Below the pieces are notes generated by a model. That model saw only the letters and a list, made by a program, of their open reading frames with translations, searched no databases and was not told where the DNA came from. Positions 53,199 to 62,363 of a DNA stretch of 64,000 nt are shown here, piece by piece; within the stretch, counting starts at the first letter, position 1; each line of letters starts with the position of its first letter. Origin of the DNA: Candidatus Defluviicoccus seviourii (GTDB lineage Bacteria > Pseudomonadota > Alphaproteobacteria > Rhodospirillales > Defluviicoccaceae); NCBI GenBank assembly GCA_900609035.2, contig UXAT02000023.1, forward strand, positions 1 through 64,000, written 5' to 3'. The position numbers and the translations under genes are program-made.

Positions 53199-54835
53199 GT
53201 GCGCAAACAATCAACACCAAGCCGTCAACGCGAGTCCGCCGGCGCCTGATTTCGCCGATCACTCTGCGCATCCTGGCGATCAATCTGCTGGCGCTCGCCG
53301 TCTTGCTGTTCGGCATGATCTACCTTGAGGAGTACAGGCGCGGCCTCATCGCTGCCGAGCTCGGAACGCTGGAAAACAAGGCCAAGCTGTTTGCCGCCGC
53401 CATCACCGAGAGTGCCACCTCGCCGGATCCGACCACGACGCAAGGCCTGATCCCGCCGCTGGCGCAGCAGATGGTGCGCCGGCTGGTCGAGGCCTCCAAT
53501 GTGCGCGCGATCTTGTTCTTCGATGACGGCACGCTCTTGGCGGACAGCCTGTTGCTGATCGGGCCGGGCGGTAGTGTCGAAGTCGAGGCGTTGCCGCCGC
53601 CGAAGAGCAAAGACACCATGCGCGATCTGCTGGAGGCCTATGACCGCATGGTCGCGCGGCTCTGGCAGCCGGCACCGGTGCCGGAGCAGCCGTCCGGCGG
53701 CAAGCCATTGGTCGCCGACTTCCCCGAGATCGAACAGGCGCTCGCCGGCAGCCCTGGCCAGGCGGTCCGGCCAACCACGAACGGCTCGATGAACTTGAGC
53801 GTCGCCGTTCCGGTGCTGCGCTACAAGCACGTGGTCGGCGCGCAAGTCCTGGGCGCGCTGGTGTTGACGAAAAGCTCATCCGAGATCGACGCTGCCGTCT
53901 TCAAGGTGCGCCTCGACATCCTGCGCTGGTTCGCGGTTGCGCTTGGCGTCACCGTGCTGTTGTCGTTGTACCTGGCCGGAACGATTGCGCGGCCGATCCG
54001 AATTCTTGCCGCCGCCGCCGAGCGGGTTCGGCGCGACCGCCATCGCAAGCGCAAGATTCCCGACTTCGCCAACCGCCACGATGAGATCGGTCAGCTGGCG
54101 TCAGCGCTGAGCGAGATGACCGACGCGCTGTGGCTGCGCATGGACGCGATCGAGCAGTTCGCGGCCGACGTCTCGCACGAGCTCAAGAACCCACTGACTT
54201 CCCTGCGCAGTGCCGTCGAGACAGTCGCCCACATCAACGACCCCAAGAGCCGCGAGCGTCTGATGGAGATCATTCTCGAAGATGTCGCCAGGCTCGATCG
54301 CCTGATCAGCGACATCTCCGATGCGTCGCGGCTCGATGCGGAACTCTCGCGCGCCGATGCCCAGCCGGTCGACATCGGTCGCATGCTGGAAACCCTCGCC
54401 AACGTCGCGGAAGCTTCTGCCGGCGAGCGTCAGGCGACGATCCATGCCGAAATCAAGAAGCGCGCGCCGTTGGTCGTGAACGGCATCGAGAGCCGGCTGG
54501 TGCAGGTTTTTCAGAACCTGATCGCCAACGCCGTCTCGTTCAGCCCCACCGGCGGCACGATCACACTGAAGGCGGAGCGCGTGAACGGCATGGTGGTGGC
54601 GGAGGTGCTGGACGAGGGACCGGGGATCCCCGATGGTCTCGAGAAGCAGATTTTCGCCCGCTTCTACTCCCATCGCCCGAACCACGAGGCGTTTGGCCTC
54701 CATTCCGGGCTCGGTCTGAGCATTTCCCAGCAGATCGTCAGCGCCCACGGCGGAACGGTGCGAGCCGAGAACCGTCACGATGGCGCGAACGGACCGCAAG
54801 GCGCCCGATTCGTTGTCGAACTGCCGGCGCAGTAG
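53195..54835 (+). CDS. chvG: Sensor histidine kinase ChvG-type
   Basis: This 546-residue membrane kinase has a first transmembrane helix at about 27-47 ([20 protein letters not shown]), a periplasmic sensor of about 190 residues, a second helix near 245-263, a HAMP region, H-box [20 protein letters not shown] with His328, then N-box (LIANAVSF) and G-boxes ([20 protein letters not shown]). It is directly coupled to chvI. The signal is unknown here. In relatives a periplasmic partner ExoR acts on it; none is visible in this window. Confidence 0.93.
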   Translation: MSAQTINTKPSTRVRRRLISPITLRILAINLLALAVLLFGMIYLEEYRRGLIAAELGTLENKAKLFAAAITESATSPDPTTTQGLIPPLAQQMVRRLVEASNVRAILFFDDGTLLADSLLLIGPGGSVEVEALPPPKSKDTMRDLLEAYDRMVARLWQPAPVPEQPSGGKPLVADFPEIEQALAGSPGQAVRPTTNGSMNLSVAVPVLRYKHVVGAQVLGALVLTKSSSEIDAAVFKVRLDILRWFAVALGVTVLLSLYLAGTIARPIRILAAAAERVRRDRHRKRKIPDFANRHDEIGQLASALSEMTDALWLRMDAIEQFAADVSHELKNPLTSLRSAVETVAHINDPKSRERLMEIILEDVARLDRLISDISDASRLDAELSRADAQPVDIGRMLETLANVAEASAGERQATIHAEIKKRAPLVVNGIESRLVQVFQNLIANAVSFSPTGGTITLKAERVNGMVVAEVLDEGPGIPDGLEKQIFARFYSHRPNHEAFGLHSGLGLSISQQIVSAHGGTVRAENRHDGANGPQGARFVVELPAQ

Positions 54836-54913
54836 GGTCGCATCTGGCTGCGGCCCTTTGATTCTTGCACTTGCCCCCAACGCTTCGGGCGCGTTGAACG
54901 AGGGAAGAGAGCG

Positions 54914-55348
54914 ATGGAGCGTGTGCACGCGACCTGTGTCAGCATTGATGGATGGGGTGTTCTGCTGCGGGGGCCGTCGGGTGCGGGCAAGTCGGATCTC
55001 GCGCTTCGCCTGCTGGACAGCGGCGCCCTGTTGGTCGCCGACGATTACACCGAACTGAGGCGTGAGGGCGACCAGCTGCGCGCGCAGGCGCCTTCGATCC
55101 TGCACGGCCTGTTCGAAGTCCGCGGCCTGGGCGTGCTGCAGCTCGCCGCAAAGGACTCGGTTTTGGTCGCGGCCATCATCGATCTCGTGCCGGAGAACGA
55201 GGTCGAGCGGATGCCGGCCGATGACTATTCTGCCTTCCTCGGCGTCTCGGTACCGCTGTTCCGCCTGGCGGCGTTCGAGGCGTCGGCGCCGGCAAAGGTT
55301 CGGCTTGCTGTCCGCATTGCGGGTGGCAGTATAATACGAGCAGAGTAG
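54914..55348 (+). CDS. hprK: HPr kinase/phosphorylase, short alphaproteobacterial form
   Basis: This 144-residue catalytic-domain-only HprK phosphorylates HPr on Ser. It has P-loop GPSGAGKSDLALRLL, then GALLVADDYTEL and LRAQAPSILHGLFEVRGLGV. The length is normal for alphaproteobacteria, which lack the N-terminal domain. It sits between chvG and rapZ, tying the ChvGI system to the regulatory PTS. Confidence 0.92.
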   Translation: MERVHATCVSIDGWGVLLRGPSGAGKSDLALRLLDSGALLVADDYTELRREGDQLRAQAPSILHGLFEVRGLGVLQLAAKDSVLVAAIIDLVPENEVERMPADDYSAFLGVSVPLFRLAAFEASAPAKVRLAVRIAGGSIIRAE

Positions 55349-55423
55349 TGGTCTTGCTGGCCTCCGAAGGAGAATGTCATCAGGGATCCGCATAGCCTTG
55401 CGTCCGGACCGGGCCAGCCCGTC

Positions 55424-56314
55424 TTGATCGTCACCGGTCTCTCCGGTGCCGGCAAGACGACGGCGCTGGGTGCCCTTGCAGATGGCGGCTACGAGATCGT
55501 CGACGGTGTTCCTTTGTCCCTGCTCGGGCGCCTGCTGCGACCAGACCGAGGCGAGGCGGCCGTCGCTCCGCACCCGCTCGCGATCGGGGTCGATGTCCGG
55601 ACCCGTGATTTCTCGGTCGAGGATCTGCTGCGCTTCATCGATGAGCGCAACGCCGAGGCAAGCGCCAACATGCGCCTGGTTTTCCTGTTTTGCGACGAAG
55701 AGGATCTGCGCCGCCGCTATACCGTCACGCGCAGGCGCCACCCGCTTGCGGCCACAGCGCCGGTCAGCGAGGGCATAGCGCTCGAACGGCAGATCCTGGC
55801 GCCTTTGCGGGAGCGCGCTGATATCGCCATTGACACGACGGGTCTGAGCCCGAGCGAGCTCAAGGCGATCCTCGACGGTCAGTTCGGTCTGTCGGTCGAG
55901 GGCGGACTCGTGATCCAGGTGGTGTCGTTCTCCTACCGCTCCGGACTGCCACGCGAAGCCGACCTTGTGTTCGATGTCCGTTTCCTTGCCAACCCTCATT
56001 ACGACCCCGAGCTCAAGCCGTTGACGGGCCTCGACGAGGCGGTCGGCCATCACATTGCCGGCGATCGCATGTTCAAACCCTTTTTCGATTCTTTAACACG
56101 CTTGCTGGATCCTCTGCTTCCGCGCTATTCCGCTGAGGGAAAGTGTTACCTCACGATCGCGGTCGGCTGCACAGGGGGCCGGCACCGCTCGGTGTTTGTT
56201 GCTGAAGAGCTGGCACAGCACCTGCGGGCGCTCGGAGGAAACGTCGAAGTCTATCACCGTGACCTGACGCGATCGGGGGCCCTGGTGCCGGTCGCAGAGG
56301 CAGGAGCCAGCTGA
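55424..56314 (+). CDS. rapZ: RapZ-family P-loop protein
   Basis: This 296-residue RapZ-like nucleotide-binding protein has GLSGAGKTTALGALADGGYE as Walker A, VDGVPLSLL, SFSYRSGLPREADLVFDVRF, and the C-terminal AVGCTGGRHRSVFVAE used in RNA binding by RapZ. The first usual start in frame is TTG 55424, which lacks a ribosome site. A good site (AAGGAG, 55367-55372) instead precedes an in-frame ATC near 55379, so the true start is uncertain. It is part of the PTS operon. Confidence 0.9.
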   Translation: MIVTGLSGAGKTTALGALADGGYEIVDGVPLSLLGRLLRPDRGEAAVAPHPLAIGVDVRTRDFSVEDLLRFIDERNAEASANMRLVFLFCDEEDLRRRYTVTRRRHPLAATAPVSEGIALERQILAPLRERADIAIDTTGLSPSELKAILDGQFGLSVEGGLVIQVVSFSYRSGLPREADLVFDVRFLANPHYDPELKPLTGLDEAVGHHIAGDRMFKPFFDSLTRLLDPLLPRYSAEGKCYLTIAVGCTGGRHRSVFVAEELAQHLRALGGNVEVYHRDLTRSGALVPVAEAGAS

Positions 56315-56320
56315 CGAACG

Positions 56321-56728
56321 ATGATCGGACTTGTGATCGTCACCCATGGACGGCTGGCAAGCGAACTGATCAACGCGCTCGAGCACGTCTGCGGACCGCA
56401 AGCGAATATTTCTCCGATCTGCATTGGCCCGGAGGATGACATGGAGCAGCGTCGTGCCCAGATCCTCGAAGAGGTTGCGAATGCGGAGGAGGGCAACGGC
56501 GTCATCTTATTGACCGACATGTTCGGCGGGACGCCATCCAACTTAGCCATTTCGATTATGGACAAGGCCAATGTCGAGGTGATTGCCGGCGTCAATCTGC
56601 CGATGCTGATCAAGCTGGCGAGCGTACGCCAGACGGAGTCGCTTGAAGAAGCGGCACAGAGTGCTCAGGAAGCCGGCCGCAAGTACATCAATATTGCCTC
56701 GCGCCTGCTCACTCAGGAGGAGCCGTGA
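56321..56728 (+). CDS. PTS EIIA(Man)-family protein
   Basis: This 135-residue EIIA domain of the mannose family has its phospho-acceptor His9 in IVTHGRLA, then GVILLTDMFGGTPSNLA. No EIIB, EIIC or EIID gene is present, so it should regulate rather than transport sugar, as in other incomplete alphaproteobacterial PTS. Its stop overlaps the HPr start (GTGA). Confidence 0.93.
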   Translation: MIGLVIVTHGRLASELINALEHVCGPQANISPICIGPEDDMEQRRAQILEEVANAEEGNGVILLTDMFGGTPSNLAISIMDKANVEVIAGVNLPMLIKLASVRQTESLEEAAQSAQEAGRKYINIASRLLTQEEP

Positions 56729-57033
56729 GAGCGACGATGGCCCAGTTGAACCGTGACGGTGACGTCCTCCGGCGGATAGCGGTGATCGCCAATCGGCGTG
56801 GCCTGCATGCGCGCGCGGCTGCCAAGTTCGTCAAGCTCGCAGCAGGGTTTGACGCCGAGGTCACCGTCACCAAACGTGGCACGACGGTTTCCGGACGCTC
56901 CATCCTCGGTTTGATGATGCTGGGGGCCGGTCCGGGCACCGAAATCGAGATTACTGCGACAGGAAAGGAAGCACAGGAGGCGATCGAGGTTCTAACCAAT
57001 ATCATTGCCGCTGGTTTCGACGAAGAGGACTGA
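56725..57033 (+). CDS. ptsH: Phosphocarrier protein HPr
   Basis: This 102-residue HPr has phospho-acceptor His28 (NRRGLHARAAAKF) and HprK target Ser59 in VSGRSILGLMML, exactly 31 residues apart as in standard HPr. GTG 56725 is preceded by AGGAGG at a good distance; ATG 56737 is an alternative. It links EI to the EIIA and, through HprK, to ATP state. Confidence 0.93.
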   Translation: MRATMAQLNRDGDVLRRIAVIANRRGLHARAAAKFVKLAAGFDAEVTVTKRGTTVSGRSILGLMMLGAGPGTEIEITATGKEAQEAIEVLTNIIAAGFDEED

Positions 57034-57117
57034 AGCGGAATCGCGCCGCAGCCCGCGAACGGCGGTTGCGTGAGTCCGTCTTCAAAAAAACAAAAACGAG
57101 TATTATTTGGGTTGGAG

Positions 57118-58911
57118 ATGGTCCAGCAAACGATCAGCGAACGCGTCGTTGAGGGGTTTGGCGTATCGCCGGGCGTCAGCATGGGTGTGGCCTATGTCTT
57201 TGAGGCCGGCCAGATGCGGGTGCCCGAGTACCGCCTGCCGAACTCGCAGATTGAGGCGGAACAGGAGCGCCTGCGCTCCGCCGTCGTCCGCTCTCGGCGC
57301 CAGCTGGCGCGGCTCAGGCATCGGCTTGAGGAACGTGCCCGCGCGCTCCCCACAGGAGCAACCGAGGATCTCGGCTATCTGCTCGAGGCCTATCTCGAGA
57401 TGCTGCGCGATTCGCGGCTGGTCCGCGGTGCCGAGGACCGGATCGCCAAGGACGCGCTCAACGCCGAAGCCGCCGTTCATCACGAAATCGTCGCCATCTG
57501 CGAAGCCTTCAAGGCCATGCACGACCCCTATCTCGCGGCCCGGGTCGAGGATATCCGTGATGTCGGCAACCGTTTGCTCAAACAGCTGACCAAACAGTCC
57601 AGTCCGCAGCTGCCACCGATGCCGAAGGGCAGCATCCTGATCGCGGAGGAGCTGACGCCGGCCGACGCGGCGCAGCTCGATCCAGAAACCGTTGCCGGGT
57701 TCGCCGCCCAGAGCGGCGGACCGCAGGGGCATACCGCGATCATGGCGCGCGCGCTTGGTCTGCCGGCCGTTTTGGGCGCGAGCGGCCTCCTTGATCGCGT
57801 CAAGACCGGCGATCCGGTCATGATCGACGGCGATCTCGGCCAGATCATCATCCACCCCTCGCCCAACTCGGTCCTGTTGTTCCAGCGCCGCGAGGCGGAA
57901 CGGCGGCGCGAGGAGCGCGAACTCAGCCGGCTGAAGCGGCAGCCGGCCGTGACTCGGGACGGTACCGCGATCAATCTCCTCGCCAATGTCGAGCTGCCGA
58001 CCGAAATGGACAGCGTCATCGAGGTCGGGGCGGCCGGCATTGGTCTCTTGCGCACGGAGTTCCTGTTCCTCAATCACGTGTCGATGCCGACCGAGGAGGA
58101 ACAATACGCTCTGATCCGCCAGCTCATTGAGCGCGCCGGCGGCTATCCGGTGACGGTCCGGACCCTCGATCTCGGCGGTGACAAAGGCGCGGTTTCCTTC
58201 GTCGAGCAATTCGGCTCGAGCGTATCCTCGCCGCTCGGCCTGCGCGGGATCCGATTGTCGCTCGCCCGCTCCGAGATCCTTGATGTGCAATTCCGCGCCA
58301 TCCTGCGCGCCGCGGTGCATGGACCGGTGCGGATCCTGCTGCCGATGGTCACAACGCTCACGGAGGTGCGCGCAGCCCGCGACATCCTGGCGCGCGCTGC
58401 CCGCCGGCTGCTCCGGCGCGGCGAGGCTTTGCCGTCGGCGCTGCCGCCGCTGGGTGTCATGATCGAGACGCCGGCGGCAGCGCTCACAGCCGATGCCCTG
58501 GCGCAGGGGAGTGACTTCTTCGCGGTCGGCTCCAACGACCTCACCATGTACACGCTCGCAATCGATCGTGCCGACGAGCGGGTCGCACATCTCTACAACA
58601 CGCTCCATCCTGGCGTGCTGCGGATGATCCAGTTCTCGGCCGCAGCGGCGCTCCGGGCGCGCATTCCGTTAAGCGTCTGCGGCGAAATCGCGGGCGACCC
58701 CCGCTACACCGCCCTCCTGCTGGGGCTCGGCTTCCGCGAATTGTCGATGGCACCGCCCAGCATTCCGCGCGTCAAGCGGCGTATACTGGGCATCGACCTC
58801 GCCAAGGCTGAGCGGCGGGCGCGGATGATCATGGACGAGACGGATACGATGCGCATCCAGATCCTCGTCGATGACTTCAACGCTCCTGAGATCGAACGCG
58901 ACGCCGGCTGA
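57118..58911 (+). CDS. ptsI: PTS enzyme I
   Basis: This PEP-protein phosphotransferase loads HPr. It has the phospho-His motif GGPQGHTAIMARALGLPAVL (His205 from this start), the PEP-binding GIGLLRTEFLFL, the GLRGIRLSLA segment, GSNDLTMYTLAIDRAD and the active-site Cys in VCGEIAGDP. It has no N-terminal GAF domain, so it is the ptsI type rather than ptsP. An upstream GTG at 57070 could add 16 residues; neither start has a strong site. Confidence 0.92.
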   Translation: MVQQTISERVVEGFGVSPGVSMGVAYVFEAGQMRVPEYRLPNSQIEAEQERLRSAVVRSRRQLARLRHRLEERARALPTGATEDLGYLLEAYLEMLRDSRLVRGAEDRIAKDALNAEAAVHHEIVAICEAFKAMHDPYLAARVEDIRDVGNRLLKQLTKQSSPQLPPMPKGSILIAEELTPADAAQLDPETVAGFAAQSGGPQGHTAIMARALGLPAVLGASGLLDRVKTGDPVMIDGDLGQIIIHPSPNSVLLFQRREAERRREERELSRLKRQPAVTRDGTAINLLANVELPTEMDSVIEVGAAGIGLLRTEFLFLNHVSMPTEEEQYALIRQLIERAGGYPVTVRTLDLGGDKGAVSFVEQFGSSVSSPLGLRGIRLSLARSEILDVQFRAILRAAVHGPVRILLPMVTTLTEVRAARDILARAARRLLRRGEALPSALPPLGVMIETPAAALTADALAQGSDFFAVGSNDLTMYTLAIDRADERVAHLYNTLHPGVLRMIQFSAAAALRARIPLSVCGEIAGDPRYTALLLGLGFRELSMAPPSIPRVKRRILGIDLAKAERRARMIMDETDTMRIQILVDDFNAPEIERDAG

Positions 58912-58928
58912 GGCAGGACTGCCGCGGC

Positions 58929-59963
58929 TTAAGCAGGGTGAGGCACGCCGCGCGTCGTCGAATACTCGAAGTGTAGCGCTTCGCCGGGATGCACAATCGC
59001 ATAAGCCGCATGGGCGGCGGCCGCGGCCTCGGCAAAACCGGTGAGGATCAGCTTCAGCTTGCCGGGGTAGCTCGCGATGTCGCCGGCGGCGAAGATCCCA
59101 TCCGGGCCGGCCGAGAAGCTCGCTGGATCGACGGCAATGTGGTTGCGGTCCAGGTTGAGCCCCCACGCCGCAATCGGCCCGAGGTCCTGTGTCAAACCAT
59201 AGAACGGCAACAGCACATCCGCTGCGAGCCGGCGTTCGCCGCCATCAAGATCACGCACGATCACGCCCTTGAGCCCGGTCCCATCCCCCTCGATCGCATG
59301 CAGCTGGTAGGGAACCACGAGTTCGATGCGGCCTGCCTGCGCCAGCGCGCGCAGCTGCTGGACCGACTGCGGCGCGGCGCGGAACTTGTCACGGCGATGG
59401 ACGACGGCAATGCCGGCAGCGACATCAGCCAACGAGAGCGCCCAATCGACGGCGGAATCACCGCCACCTGCGATCACGACCTGCCGGCCGCGGTAGTCTT
59501 CCCGCCGCCGCACCAGATATTGCACGCCGGATCCGGCCGGCAGCCCCTCGTAGTCGCGAATCCCGGCAAGCGGTGGCCGGTTCGGGCCGAACGCGCCAAC
59601 GCCGGCGGCAATGATGATCGCGGCGGTGCTGATGGAAGTTCCGGCCGAGGTCGTCAGCAGCCAGCCGCCTTCGGTCTGGCGATCGAGCCGAATCACCTGT
59701 TGCCCGAGGTGGTAGACCGGAGCGAAGGGTGCCGCCTGTTCCTGCAACCGCTCGACGAGATCGCTCGCCAGAATGCGCGGGAAACCGGGGATGTCGTAGA
59801 TCGGTTTCTCCGGATAGAGCGCTGCGCATTGACCGCCGGGCGCTTCCAAGGCATCGATAACGTGACAGTGCATGTCGAGCATGCCGCACTCGAAAATCGC
59901 GAACAGCCCGACCGGGCCGGCGCCGATAATGGCGACATCCGTCTTGACAGGCGCATCGGTCAT
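58929..59963 (-). CDS. Ferredoxin-NADP reductase-type flavoprotein (thioredoxin-reductase-like)
   Basis: This 344-residue protein has the FAD motif VAIIGAGPVGLFAIFECG, GGQCAALYPEKPIYDIPGF and VVIAGGGDSAVDWALSLADV for NADP, and the C-terminal GIFAAGDIASYPGKLKLILT. It lacks the CxxC of true thioredoxin reductase, so it belongs to the YumC-like ferredoxin/flavodoxin reductase group. ATG 59963 has GGAG eight bases upstream. It is divergent from tsaE. Confidence 0.9.
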   Translation of the reverse strand: MTDAPVKTDVAIIGAGPVGLFAIFECGMLDMHCHVIDALEAPGGQCAALYPEKPIYDIPGFPRILASDLVERLQEQAAPFAPVYHLGQQVIRLDRQTEGGWLLTTSAGTSISTAAIIIAAGVGAFGPNRPPLAGIRDYEGLPAGSGVQYLVRRREDYRGRQVVIAGGGDSAVDWALSLADVAAGIAVVHRRDKFRAAPQSVQQLRALAQAGRIELVVPYQLHAIEGDGTGLKGVIVRDLDGGERRLAADVLLPFYGLTQDLGPIAAWGLNLDRNHIAVDPASFSAGPDGIFAAGDIASYPGKLKLILTGFAEAAAAAHAAYAIVHPGEALHFEYSTTRGVPHPA

Positions 59964-60092
59964 GGAAGCGTCTCCGCGCATCGTTATGATGCGAGCTTTT
60001 GTTGTACTGAAACCAACATGATCGGACCGGTCGGAAGGATCAAGAGTGGCGCCGCCGTGCGCGCCGTGGTTGGGCAGGATTACCGGCGAGCG

Positions 60093-60581
60093 ATGGCAGC
60101 AGTGGATCCGTATCTCCTTGACCTTGCGGATGAGGCAGCGACCACGACCCTGGCGCAAAGGATCGCCGTTCTGTGTCGCGCCGGCGATGTCCTGGCGCTG
60201 GACGGTGACTTCGGCACCGGCAAGACCACCTTTGCCCGCGCCTTCATCCGAGCGCGCTGCGCGGCGGCGGAGGAGGTGCCAAGCCCGACCTTCACGCTAG
60301 TGCAGATCTACCCTGCGGCCGAGGAGCGGGGAGCCGCGGTCTATCACTTCGATCTGTTCCGCCTGCGCACCGCCGACGAGGCGATCGATCTCGGCATCGA
60401 AGATGCATTCGCGGAAGGAATCTCGCTGATCGAGTGGCCACAGCGCCTGGGTCCCCTCCTCCCACCTTATCGACTCGATCTCGGCTTCCGCTTCGGCAGC
60501 ACCCCAGGCTCACGGACCCTGACCTTGAGCGCACCCGGCGGCGACTTCCTCGCTCGCCTGAAGGAGGCGGGCGTTGTCTGA
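60093..60581 (+). CDS. tsaE: tRNA threonylcarbamoyladenosine biosynthesis ATPase TsaE
   Basis: This 162-residue P-loop ATPase is needed for t6A formation. It has GDFGTGKTTFARAFIRA, VPSPTFTLVQIYP, VYHFDLFRLRTADEAIDLG and ISLIEWPQRL. The ATG at 60093 gives MAAVDPYLLDLADEAATTTL. It overlaps amgK by 8 bp, so the two genes are coupled. Confidence 0.93.
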   Translation: MAAVDPYLLDLADEAATTTLAQRIAVLCRAGDVLALDGDFGTGKTTFARAFIRARCAAAEEVPSPTFTLVQIYPAAEERGAAVYHFDLFRLRTADEAIDLGIEDAFAEGISLIEWPQRLGPLLPPYRLDLGFRFGSTPGSRTLTLSAPGGDFLARLKEAGVV

Positions 60582-61572
60582 TCGCAGCGCTGCCATTGGC
60601 GCGTTCCTGGCCAGCGCCGGCTGGGGCGGAGCCGCGATCGCGCCGCTCGCCGGCGATGCGTCCTTCCGCCACTATCATCGGCTGCGCGACAATGGCGCGC
60701 GGGCGGTGCTCATGGATGCACCGCCGGAGCGGGAGGACGTGCGCCCGTTCGTCCGCATCGCCCGCCACCTGGGCGGCCTCGGCTTCAGCGCACCTGCCAT
60801 CCTCGCCGCCGACGAGGCGCAAGGGCTCCTGCTGCTTGAAGACTTCGGCGACGACACTTTCAGCCGGTTGTTGCTGCAGCAGGACGCCGAGGATGAGCTG
60901 TACGCGCTTGCCGTCGATGTGCTGATCCGGCTGCACACCCTCGATCCCGCTGCCGCCATTCCGCAAGCGCTGCCGGCCTATGACGAGCGCCGCCTCCTCG
61001 ACGAGGCGCTGCTGCTCCCAGACTGGTACCTGCCGGCCGCCTGCGGCCGAGCGACGGACGAAGCCACCCGGCAAAGCTACATCGCCTGCTGGCAGCGCGC
61101 GCTCGCGCCGGTGCTTGCAGAGCCGCACACGCTGGTGCTGCGCGATTTCCATGTCGACAACCTGATGCGGCTCGCCGGGCGCAACGGCCTTGCCGCTTGC
61201 GGCCTGCTCGATTTCCAGGATGCGGTCGCGGGCCCCGCAGCGTACGACCTGATGTCACTCTTGGAGGACGCGCGCCGGGATATCGCTCCGGCGCTGAAAG
61301 CGCGCATGCTGGCCCGCTACCACGCGGGCGTCGCCGCTGCGGCAACGAACACGTTCGCGACGACCTTCGCGACGCTGGCCGCGCAGCGGCACGCCAAGGT
61401 GATCGGCATCTTTACCCGCCTGTGGCGCCGCGACGGCAAACCGGTCTACCTCGCCCACATCCCGCGCGTGTGGCGGCTGCTTGAGGCCGCGCTGAACCAT
61501 CCGGCACTGGCTGAACTCAACGACTGGTTCAGCCGCCACGTGCCACAGGAAGCGCGCCAATTGCCGGAATGA
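60574..61572 (+). CDS. amgK: N-acetylmuramate/N-acetylglucosamine kinase AmgK
   Basis: This 332-residue aminoglycoside-phosphotransferase-fold kinase starts the MurNAc recycling bypass. The catalytic part reads LVLRDFHVDNLMRLAGRNGL and GLLDFQDAVAGPAAYDLMSL (Asp for Mg). The N-terminal lobe has GDASFRHYHRLRDNGARAVL. TTG 60574 has AAGGAGG eight bases ahead. It pairs with murU downstream, where the 4-bp stop/start overlap shows coupling. Confidence 0.92.
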   Translation: MSDRSAAIGAFLASAGWGGAAIAPLAGDASFRHYHRLRDNGARAVLMDAPPEREDVRPFVRIARHLGGLGFSAPAILAADEAQGLLLLEDFGDDTFSRLLLQQDAEDELYALAVDVLIRLHTLDPAAAIPQALPAYDERRLLDEALLLPDWYLPAACGRATDEATRQSYIACWQRALAPVLAEPHTLVLRDFHVDNLMRLAGRNGLAACGLLDFQDAVAGPAAYDLMSLLEDARRDIAPALKARMLARYHAGVAAAATNTFATTFATLAAQRHAKVIGIFTRLWRRDGKPVYLAHIPRVWRLLEAALNHPALAELNDWFSRHVPQEARQLPE

Positions 61573-62363
61573 GCACGCCTCGCAGCAGCAGCGGACCGGT
61601 GAGGCCGGGCCGGGCGATGGTGCTGGCGGCGGGGCTTGGCGTGCGCATGCGGCCGATCACCGAGCGCATCCCCAAGCCTCTGATCACGATCGGCGGTTAT
61701 ACCCTGCTCGACCGCATCCTCGATCGCTTGGGCGCGGCAGGCGTGGCCGACGTGGTGGTGAACGCCTACCATCTGGCGCCCTTGATCACGCGGCACGTCG
61801 CCCACCGGCTCAGCCCGCGGATCCACCTTTCGGTCGAGAGCTCGCTTCTGGAGACCGGCGGCGGCATCGTCAACGCCCTGCCGCTGTTGGGCGCGGCCCC
61901 GTTCTATGCCGTCAACGGCGATGTCTTGTGGCAGGACGGACCGGTCCCGGCGCTGGCGGCACTGGCGGACGCATGGGACGCGCGCACCATGGACGCGCTC
62001 CTCCTGCTGCATCCGGTCGCAACCGCACTCGGCTACCGAGGCCGCGGCGACTTTCATCTGCTTGACGATGGCCGGCTGGCGCGGCGTGACGGAGACGGCG
62101 ACGCAGCCTATTTGTTTGCCGGCCTGCAGATCCTGCACCCGCGGCTGTTCGCAAATCCGCCCGCACCGCCGTTTTCGCTCAACGTCCTGTTCGACCGGGC
62201 ACTGGCGCAAGGCCGCCTGCACGGCGTCGTCAACTCAGGCGGCTGGTGCCACGTCAGCACGCCAGAGGACATCGCACCGGCCGAGGCCTTCGTCCAGCGC
62301 TGGGTTGCCTGCCGGACCGGGGGGCCGCCCGCGGGTGGAGTGGGTGCCGGAGAGTGCGTGTGA
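61569..62363 (+). CDS. murU: N-acetylmuramate alpha-1-phosphate uridylyltransferase MurU
   Basis: This 264-residue nucleotidyltransferase makes UDP-MurNAc in the recycling bypass that avoids MurA. It has AMVLAAGLGVRMRPITERIP (signature with KPLI following), LLDRILDRLGAAGVADVVVN, and NGDVLWQDGPVPALA. Placed after amgK it completes the pathway. Its stop overlaps the addB start as GTGA. Confidence 0.93.
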   Translation: MSTPRSSSGPVRPGRAMVLAAGLGVRMRPITERIPKPLITIGGYTLLDRILDRLGAAGVADVVVNAYHLAPLITRHVAHRLSPRIHLSVESSLLETGGGIVNALPLLGAAPFYAVNGDVLWQDGPVPALAALADAWDARTMDALLLLHPVATALGYRGRGDFHLLDDGRLARRDGDGDAAYLFAGLQILHPRLFANPPAPPFSLNVLFDRALAQGRLHGVVNSGGWCHVSTPEDIAPAEAFVQRWVACRTGGPPAGGVGAGECV

